Positions 6,746 through 12,029 of a DNA stretch of 12,029 nucleotides are shown piece after piece. Both the position numbers and the translations under genes were made by a program. The notes under the pieces are model-generated. The model had not been told where the DNA came from and made no database searches. It saw only the letters and a list, made by a program, of their open reading frames with translations. Within the stretch, counting starts at the first letter, position 1. Each line of letters opens with the position of its first letter. Source of the stretch: Clostridiales bacterium (GTDB lineage: Bacteria; Bacillota; Clostridia; Oscillospirales; Acutalibacteraceae); contig JAAYFA010000193.1 of NCBI GenBank assembly GCA_012728445.1, positions 1-12,029 of the forward strand. The letters are read 5' to 3'.

Positions 6746-7233
6746 TGATTATTCTAGGGATTGATCCGGGTTATGCCATTGTTGGCTACGGGGTAGTTGA
6801 ATACAAAAACAATCACTTCACGGTGCTTGATTACGGTGTGGTGACAACACCGGCGGGCATGCCTTTTAATAAACGGCTTGAGATTATTTATGACGGTATT
6901 TCGGAAGTCATCACGAAACATAAACCTGTTTCCATGTCGATAGAAAAGATTTTTTACAACACCAACGCGAAAACAGTCGTTGATGTCAGCCAGGCAAGAG
7001 GAGTTTTGATGTTAGCGGCACAAAAACAAGCGTTGGATATCTGCGAATATACGCCATTACAAGTAAAGCAGAGTGTTGTAGGTTACGGCAGAGCCGAAAA
7101 AAAGCAGGTGCAAGAAATGACGCGCCTCCTGCTCAACCTTGAGAAAATACCAAGACCGGATGACGCAGCGGATGCGCTCGCACTTGCTATTTGCCATGCG
7201 CATTGCAGCGGCTCATTGATGTACTTGAAATAA
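6745..7233 (+). CDS. ruvC: Holliday junction resolvase RuvC
   Basis: Dimeric endonuclease that resolves four-way DNA junctions in homologous recombination, acting with RuvAB branch migration. The 162 residues are about family length (E. coli is 173). Acidic catalytic residues of the RNase H-like fold are all present: D7 in LGIDPGY, E67 in SIEKIFY, and D140/D143 in PDDAADALALAICH. YNTNAKT (71-77) and the VVGYGRAEKKQV segment (111-122) are typical. The start overlaps the der stop by one base. The C-terminal tail after the last helix is short. ruvA follows after 25 bp, completing a ruvCAB order common in clostridia. Confidence 0.97.
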   Translation: MIILGIDPGYAIVGYGVVEYKNNHFTVLDYGVVTTPAGMPFNKRLEIIYDGISEVITKHKPVSMSIEKIFYNTNAKTVVDVSQARGVLMLAAQKQALDICEYTPLQVKQSVVGYGRAEKKQVQEMTRLLLNLEKIPRPDDAADALALAICHAHCSGSLMYLK

Positions 7234-7258
7234 AAAATCGTACAGGAGGGAACCGCCT

Positions 7259-7861
7259 TTGTTTTACAGCATTACAGGTGAAATACTACATAAGGATGAA
7301 AACAGCGTCGCCATTGACTGCAACGGGGTGGGATTTTTGTGTTCAACCACATTTAATACACTCAGGCAGCTTGGGTCGACGGGTACCCGAGCGACACTTT
7401 TCACACATCTCAATGTTCGCGATGATGCATTAACTCTTTTTGGCTTTTTTGACAAAGAGGAGTTAAATTGTTTTAAACTTCTGACTTCCGTTACAGGGGT
7501 TGGACCGAAGGTAGGGATTGCTGTTCTGTCTCAGTTAACACCTTCAAAACTAGCGCTTTCTATAGCAACGGGGGATGTAAAAACAATTACCGGTGCGCCG
7601 GGCGTTGGGCAAAAAATTGCCCAGCGGGTTATTATGGAATTAAAAGACAAAATGAAACCGGGGATCGGTGGGCTCACCGCAGAGGAAACTTTAGCGGCCG
7701 GCATCGCTTCGGCGTCCGGACCCAGCGCTGAAGCGGTGGAGGCTTTGGTTATGCTCGGTTACAGCAGGTCTGAGGCGAGTGTTGCTGTGGGCAAAGCGGA
7801 TGACGGTTTAACAACAGAACAAATCATTAGGCAGGTATTAAAAAGCCTTGCTAAGCAATAA
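7259..7861 (+). CDS. ruvA: Holliday junction DNA helicase subunit RuvA
   Basis: Junction-binding subunit that tetramerises on Holliday junctions and recruits the RuvB motor. The 200 residues match the family. The order is an N-terminal OB fold (about 1-63, MFYSITGEI at the start, with the acidic pin D55-D56 in NVRDDAL), two helix-hairpin-helix motifs (TSVTGVGPKVGIAVL, 76-90, and TGAPGVGQKIAQRV, 111-124), a flexible linker (about 132-155), and a UBA-like domain III (156-198, AVEALVMLGYSRSEA) that binds RuvB. The start is TTG 7259, supported by AGGAGGG at 7244-7250 (8 nt spacing) and by the family N-terminus beginning exactly there. ruvB follows after 22 bp. Confidence 0.97.
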   Translation: MFYSITGEILHKDENSVAIDCNGVGFLCSTTFNTLRQLGSTGTRATLFTHLNVRDDALTLFGFFDKEELNCFKLLTSVTGVGPKVGIAVLSQLTPSKLALSIATGDVKTITGAPGVGQKIAQRVIMELKDKMKPGIGGLTAEETLAAGIASASGPSAEAVEALVMLGYSRSEASVAVGKADDGLTTEQIIRQVLKSLAKQ

Positions 7862-7883
7862 ACCTTGAAAATGAGGTGAGTGG

Positions 7884-8912
7884 ATGGATACTGATTTTGA
7901 AAACAGGGTAACGGCACCTGAATACTTACAAGAAGATGGGGAAGTTGAACTTTCACTGCGTCCTCGGACGCTCGAAGAATACATCGGGCAGGAAAAAGTC
8001 AAAGATAATCTTGCCGTGTACATTGAGGCAGCCTGTAAAAGAGGGGAACCCCTCGACCATGTTTTGCTTTACGGCCCTCCGGGACTCGGTAAAACAACGT
8101 TGGCGGGCATCATTGCCAACGAAATGAACGTAAATTTTCGTGTGACCTCCGGACCTGCTATTGAAAAACCCGGTGACTTAGCGGCTCTGTTGACCAATTT
8201 AAATGAGGGCGATGTGCTTTTTATCGATGAAGTCCACCGCCTGTCTCGCAATGTTGAGGAAGTGCTCTACCCCGCTATGGAAGACAACGCGCTCGACATT
8301 ATCATCGGCAAAGGTCCCTCTGCCCGTTCTATAAGGCTTGATTTGCCTCATTTTACGCTGATTGGCGCAACAACCCGCGCCGGTCAATTAAGTGCGCCTT
8401 TGCGTGACCGTTTCGGGGTAATATTTCGCCTCGAACTTTATACGCCCGAAGAACTCGCTTGCATCGTCAACCGCAGTTCCGGCATTTTAAATATTGAAAT
8501 CAATCAAAAAGGCGCTGTTGAAATTGCCTCGCGTGCAAGGGGAACACCGCGCATTGCCAACCGACTGTTGAAGCGCGCAAGGGATTTTGCGCAGGTTATA
8601 GGCAACGGCATCATTTCGCACGACAGCGCAAAAAATGCTCTTGACCGGATGGAAATTGACTCATTGGGTCTAGACTCGATTGACCGTCTTATTTTAACAT
8701 CTATGATTAGAAACTATAATGGTGGCCCTGTGGGGCTTGAAACAATTGCCGCCGCAATAGGGGAAGAGGCCATCACCATTGAAGATGTATATGAACCGTA
8801 CTTGATGCAAGTCGGGTTTTTGAGCCGTACACCGCGTGGGCGCATGGTTACACCGGCAGGTTACAAACATGTCGGCATTCCGGTTGACGGGCAGCAAAGG
8901 TTTGACGATTAA
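7884..8912 (+). CDS. ruvB: Holliday junction branch migration ATPase RuvB
   Basis: AAA+ motor that forms hexameric rings around the DNA arms and drives branch migration with RuvA. The 342 residues match the family. Motifs are Walker A GPPGLGKT (64-71), Walker B LFIDEVHRL (112-120), sensor 1 region GATTRAG (161-167), the arginine-finger segment PLRDRFG (172-178, R174), and sensor 2 near GTPRIANRLLKR in the lid. A winged-helix DNA-binding domain fills about 260-342, ending in the family's LSRTPRGR segment. ATG 7884 follows GAGGTGAG at about 5 nt. No domain is missing or altered. It is the last of the three ruv genes; glmM follows after 41 bp. Confidence 0.98.
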   Translation: MDTDFENRVTAPEYLQEDGEVELSLRPRTLEEYIGQEKVKDNLAVYIEAACKRGEPLDHVLLYGPPGLGKTTLAGIIANEMNVNFRVTSGPAIEKPGDLAALLTNLNEGDVLFIDEVHRLSRNVEEVLYPAMEDNALDIIIGKGPSARSIRLDLPHFTLIGATTRAGQLSAPLRDRFGVIFRLELYTPEELACIVNRSSGILNIEINQKGAVEIASRARGTPRIANRLLKRARDFAQVIGNGIISHDSAKNALDRMEIDSLGLDSIDRLILTSMIRNYNGGPVGLETIAAAIGEEAITIEDVYEPYLMQVGFLSRTPRGRMVTPAGYKHVGIPVDGQQRFDD

Positions 8913-8953
8913 ACCATCAAGATTATAGTTTGAGGAAAGGACAGGGTTATAAT

Positions 8954-10303
8954 ATGAGTAGACTGTTCGGGACCGATGGCGTAAGAGGTATTGCAAACAG
9001 CGACTTAACGTGTGAGCTGGCCATGAAAATTGGGCGTGCCGCGGCCATGGTGCTCATGGAAGAAGTGAGCGAAAAACCAAAAGTGCTTATTGGTATGGAT
9101 ACGAGAGCCTCCTCGGACATGATTGAGGCGGCGATATCCGCAGGGCTGTTTTCCGTGGGTGTTGATGTGCTGCTCTTGGGCGTCGTCCCTACACCCGCAG
9201 TAGCTTTTCTTGTTAAAAAATACGGGTATGATGCGGGGATTATGATATCCGCTTCTCATAACCCCTGCGAATACAACGGCATAAAAATATTTCAAGCCGA
9301 CGGCTACAAACTGCCCGATGCCCTCGAAATGAGAATCGAAGCAATCATTCTGGATGAAACGGCGTTGCCACCCTTGAAAATAGGCGGAGATGTCGGTAGA
9401 GTAACCACATCTGAAATGCCTATTTTTGACTATATTGAACACGTTTCTTCTGCTGTCGATGTGACATTTGAAGGAATGAAAATTGCGATTGATTGTGCGA
9501 ACGGTTCAGCGTCTATAACGGCACCGGAACTATTCATGCGTTTAGGCGCAGAATGCACGGTATTGTGCAATGAGCCCAACGGCACCAATATCAACGAAAA
9601 TTGCGGTTCGACGCATATGGATGCACTTCGGCAACATGTGTTGGATAATAAGCTCATTGCGGGCTTTGCTTTTGACGGTGATGCCGACAGACTGCTTGCC
9701 GTTGACGAAAACGGGGAGATTGTGGACGGGGATAAAATTATCGCTGTTTGTGCCGAAGGTATGAAAGCAATGGGTAAACTGAAAAAAAATACGGCTGTTG
9801 TTACCGTCATGAGCAACATGGGTTTTTACAGCTTTTGTGATACACATGGCATCAACTATGAAACCACAAAGGTTGGCGACCGCTATGTTTTGGAAAAAAT
9901 GGTAGAAAAAGGGTATGAAATCGGCGGAGAGCAGTCGGGTCATGTGATTTTTCTGGAACACGCTTCCACCGGTGACGGCCAGCTTACAGCGTTAAAGCTT
10001 CTTCAGGTGATGAAACATACGGGCAAAAGCCTTGCGGAACTCGCCGCAAGGATGGAGGTCTACCCGCAGGTGATGATCAACGTTAAAGTATCCAATATCG
10101 GAAAAGTAAGATATGCATCCGATAAAGAAATAATGGTTGCTATTAAAGAAGCGGAAGACGAGCTCAAAGAAGATGGCCGTGTTCTTGTGCGCGTTTCCGG
10201 TACGGAACCTCTTGTACGGGTAATGCTCGAAGGCAAGGACAAAGCACGGATTACAACACTCGCTGAGGAAATTGCAGAAGTGGTTAGAGAAAGACTTATA
10301 TAG
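8954..10303 (+). CDS. glmM: Phosphoglucosamine mutase
   Basis: Converts glucosamine 6-phosphate to glucosamine 1-phosphate, the step before UDP-N-acetylglucosamine in peptidoglycan synthesis. The 449 residues from ATG 8954 match the family. They begin with MSRLFGTDGVRG, the standard N-terminus. The phosphoserine active site is S101 in SASHNP. The Mg2+ loop is DGDADR (241-246), the sugar-binding loop GGEQSGH (324-330), and the phosphate-binding loop RVSGTEP (413-419). An in-frame TTG at 8930 would add eight residues, but its codons lie over the purine-rich ribosome binding region (AGGAAAGGACAGGG), so I reject it. There is no glmS ribozyme or other leader in the 41-bp gap from ruvB. It links to pgi through fructose 6-phosphate, although the two genes are 6 kb apart. 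Confidence 0.98.
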   Translation: MSRLFGTDGVRGIANSDLTCELAMKIGRAAAMVLMEEVSEKPKVLIGMDTRASSDMIEAAISAGLFSVGVDVLLLGVVPTPAVAFLVKKYGYDAGIMISASHNPCEYNGIKIFQADGYKLPDALEMRIEAIILDETALPPLKIGGDVGRVTTSEMPIFDYIEHVSSAVDVTFEGMKIAIDCANGSASITAPELFMRLGAECTVLCNEPNGTNINENCGSTHMDALRQHVLDNKLIAGFAFDGDADRLLAVDENGEIVDGDKIIAVCAEGMKAMGKLKKNTAVVTVMSNMGFYSFCDTHGINYETTKVGDRYVLEKMVEKGYEIGGEQSGHVIFLEHASTGDGQLTALKLLQVMKHTGKSLAELAARMEVYPQVMINVKVSNIGKVRYASDKEIMVAIKEAEDELKEDGRVLVRVSGTEPLVRVMLEGKDKARITTLAEEIAEVVRERLI

Positions 10304-10340
10304 CTTAGTGACTGCAAAAATCCATGGGAAAGGAATATGA

Positions 10341-11258
10341 ATGAGAGTTTCCGGAGATTGGGAAGAGTATGAATTGATTGACTGTTCCGGCGGTGAGCGC
10401 CTGGAACGGTGGGGCAACATCATCCTCATTCGTCCCGACCCGCAGGTAATATGGCAAACACAAAAAAAGCATCCCCTTTGGAGTGCCCCGCATGCCCGCT
10501 ATAAGCGTTCCCCGCAAGGCGGCGGCGCGTGGGAACACTACAAAAAAATTCCGGACGCATGGTCCATCCTTTATAAAGATTTAAATTTTAATCTCAAGAC
10601 AATGGGCTTTAAGCACACAGGCGTTTTTCCGGAACAAGCGGTAAATTGGGACTTGCTCGCATCCACTATAAAGTCGAGTTCGAGGCGTTTGAAGGTGTTA
10701 AACCTTTTCGCCTATACAGGCGCCGCAACACTGGCTTGCCTAAAAGCGGGTGCATCTGTCGTACATGTGGATGCTGCGAAAGGCATGGTCAACTGGGCAA
10801 AGGAAAACGCAGTTTGTTCCGATGTTGCCGAAATGCAGGTTCGCTGGATAGTGGATGACTGTATTAAATTCGTACAGCGGGAAATCCGCAGAGGCAGCGT
10901 CTATGACATTATCCTGATGGATCCTCCGTCTTACGGCAGGGGACCGGGCGGTGAGGTTTGGAAGCTGGAGGAAGAAATCTATCCGCTGATCGAACTCTGC
11001 ACAGGCCTTTTAAATGAAAATTCGCTGATGCTGATGGTTAATTCTTATACAACCGGTCTTTCTCCGTCAACTGTACAATACATATTAGGCGCTCTGGTTG
11101 CAAAAAAAATTGGGGGCACTGTTTCCGGCGATGAAATCGGACTGCCCGTCACCGCATCCGGTCTGATTCTCCCTTGCGGCGCTACCTCTGTTTGGTATAA
11201 CCGGGTTGACCAAACAGAAACTTCCGCAGCAAAAACCACAACACCTATAAAATTATAA
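10341..11258 (+). CDS. Class I SAM-dependent methyltransferase, RlmI-like (COG1092 type), substrate unknown
   Basis: A predicted S-adenosylmethionine-dependent methyltransferase, 305 residues. The N-terminal third (1-90) is a small beta-rich region leading into GFKHTGVFPEQAVNWDLL (89-106). Motif I is KVLNLFAYTGAATLACLKAG (118-137), and D144 ends the next strand, where it should hold the SAM ribose. The catalytic-loop motif DPPSYGRGP is at 194-202. It resembles the catalytic part of 23S rRNA methyltransferases such as RlmI, but it lacks a recognisable N-terminal PUA domain. At the motif VI position, VNSYTTGL (233-240), I see no cysteine, unlike cysteine-dependent m5C enzymes. The last 15 residues (TETSAAKTTTPIKL) look disordered. 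ATG 10341 follows AAAGGA at 6 nt. The ecfA1-like gene follows after 13 bp. Confidence 0.85.
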   Translation: MRVSGDWEEYELIDCSGGERLERWGNIILIRPDPQVIWQTQKKHPLWSAPHARYKRSPQGGGAWEHYKKIPDAWSILYKDLNFNLKTMGFKHTGVFPEQAVNWDLLASTIKSSSRRLKVLNLFAYTGAATLACLKAGASVVHVDAAKGMVNWAKENAVCSDVAEMQVRWIVDDCIKFVQREIRRGSVYDIILMDPPSYGRGPGGEVWKLEEEIYPLIELCTGLLNENSLMLMVNSYTTGLSPSTVQYILGALVAKKIGGTVSGDEIGLPVTASGLILPCGATSVWYNRVDQTETSAAKTTTPIKL

Positions 11259-11271
11259 AGCGGTGCTCAAA

Positions 11272-12029
11272 ATGAATGAAAACATTATCAGTTTTAAAAA
11301 CGTAACATACCTTTATGAAAATGAAGAGAACATACAAACCCCCGCGGTTAAGGATATTACTTTAGATATCCGCAGGGGTGAGTTTGTTGCTGTTTTGGGT
11401 CATAACGGTTCGGGTAAATCAACCCTCGCTAAGCTGACAAACGCAATTTTAACGCCGGCACAAGGCGCTGTTACCGTAAATGGAATGGATACTTCCGACG
11501 AGAAGCTGGTCAATAAAATCCGACAGAATGTCGGTATGGTATTTCAAAACCCGGACAATCAAATCGTGGCCACTATTGTTGAAGACGATGTTGCCTTTGG
11601 TCCGGAAAATCTCGGCGTTCCGCCTTGTGAAATACGCAGAAGAGTTGACACGGCACTCAAAGAAGTCGGTATGTATGAGTACAGGCTCCGCGAGCCGCAT
11701 AAACTTTCCGGTGGGCAAAAACAAAGGGTTGCCATTGCCGGTATTTTGGCCATGCAGACGGCCTGTATGGTGCTGGACGAACCCACCGCCATGCTTGACC
11801 CGCGAGGGCGGGTAGAGGTAATGAACACAGTTATGCGCCTCAACAAAGAAATGGGCATAACCATTATATATATAACTCATTTTATGGATGAGGCTGTGTG
11901 TGCCGACAGGGTAGTGGTGATGGACAACGGCGGCATACTGCTGGATAGTAATCCCCGTGATGTTTTTTCAAATGTAGACCTAATAAAATCTGTGGGGCTT
12001 GATGTCCCTCAAGCTGCAGAGCTTTGCTA
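11272..12029 (+). CDS. ecfA1: Energy-coupling factor (ECF) transporter ATPase, EcfA1/CbiO type (3' end cut by window edge)
   Basis: ATP-binding subunit of an energy-coupling-factor importer, which takes up vitamins or metal ions using exchangeable substrate-binding proteins. I read 252 codons to the right edge; family members are about 275-290, so the end is missing. Motifs are Walker A GHNGSGKST (43-51), Q-loop VFQNPDNQIV (90-99, the QNPDNQ being characteristic of this family), ABC signature LSGGQ (145-149), Walker B CMVLDEP (165-171) and switch His203 in YITHFMDEA. The ribosome binding site is weak (CGGTG). It starts 13 bp after the methyltransferase gene. A second ATPase and the EcfT membrane protein would be expected just beyond the window. 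The choice of EcfA1 over EcfA2 rests on the N-terminal form and is less certain than the family. Confidence 0.9.
   Translation, partial: MNENIISFKNVTYLYENEENIQTPAVKDITLDIRRGEFVAVLGHNGSGKSTLAKLTNAILTPAQGAVTVNGMDTSDEKLVNKIRQNVGMVFQNPDNQIVATIVEDDVAFGPENLGVPPCEIRRRVDTALKEVGMYEYRLREPHKLSGGQKQRVAIAGILAMQTACMVLDEPTAMLDPRGRVEVMNTVMRLNKEMGITIIYITHFMDEAVCADRVVVMDNGGILLDSNPRDVFSNVDLIKSVGLDVPQAAELC

Noticed and set aside
7191..7433. Open frame overlapping the end of ruvC and the start of ruvA
   Set aside because: It is out of frame with both, and both genes are full length with clear motifs.
8930..8953. TATAAT just before glmM as a promoter, and TTG 8930 as an earlier glmM start
   Set aside because: The only nearby TTG box (8930) is 12 bp from TATAAT, and transcription would start inside the gene. 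The eight extra residues would be encoded by the ribosome binding region.
1..12029. Search for CRISPR arrays, insertion sequences, tRNA genes, phage genes or toxin-antitoxin pairs
   Set aside because: I noticed no spaced direct repeats, terminal inverted repeats, transposase or integrase motifs, or tRNA-like sequences; almost all of the sequence is covered by intact housekeeping genes.

Overview
The window carries a dense run of housekeeping genes from a low-to-mid GC Gram-positive bacterium. Class Clostridia is most likely, perhaps near the Oscillospiraceae/Ruminococcaceae. This rests on strong AGGAGG-type ribosome binding sites, frequent TTG starts, consensus sigma-A promoters, a PDZ/radical-SAM/DUF512 protein next to der, a cysteine-rich DUF177 protein before rpmF, and an energy-coupling-factor (ECF) ATPase. 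The family-level placement is inference. I see no mobile element, CRISPR array, tRNA, rRNA or phage gene.

Layout: trkA (potassium uptake regulator, minus strand) runs off the left edge. A 318-bp divergent intergenic region with apparent promoters for both directions separates it from a plus-strand block that continues to the right edge. The order is pgi (glucose-6-phosphate isomerase), a small uncharacterised P-loop protein, yceD/DUF177, rpmF (L32), a PDZ/radical SAM/DUF512 protein, der, ruvC, ruvA, ruvB, glmM, an RlmI-like methyltransferase, and a partial ecfA1-type ATPase cut by the right edge. A perfect-consensus promoter (TTGACA, 17 bp, TATAAT) lies before yceD. A long imperfect hairpin follows rpmF. 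After that the gaps are short (5, -1, 25, 22, 41, 37 and 13 bp), so DUF512 to ecfA1 could be one transcript.

Functional themes: ribosome assembly and RNA handling (DUF177, L32, Der, the methyltransferase), Holliday junction processing (the complete RuvABC set), sugar-phosphate supply for glycolysis and cell wall (Pgi, GlmM), and transport (TrkA, ECF ATPase). Several starts needed decisions. pgi and ruvA use TTG. The DUF512 and glmM starts are placed downstream of the longest open frame.

I found no strong candidate for a new biological system. The points most worth a second look are the uncharacterised P-loop protein, the rpmF-DUF512 junction with its hairpin and a Shine-Dalgarno sequence without a clear partner, the apparent absence of a catalytic cysteine in the RlmI-like methyltransferase, and the DUF512-der pairing.
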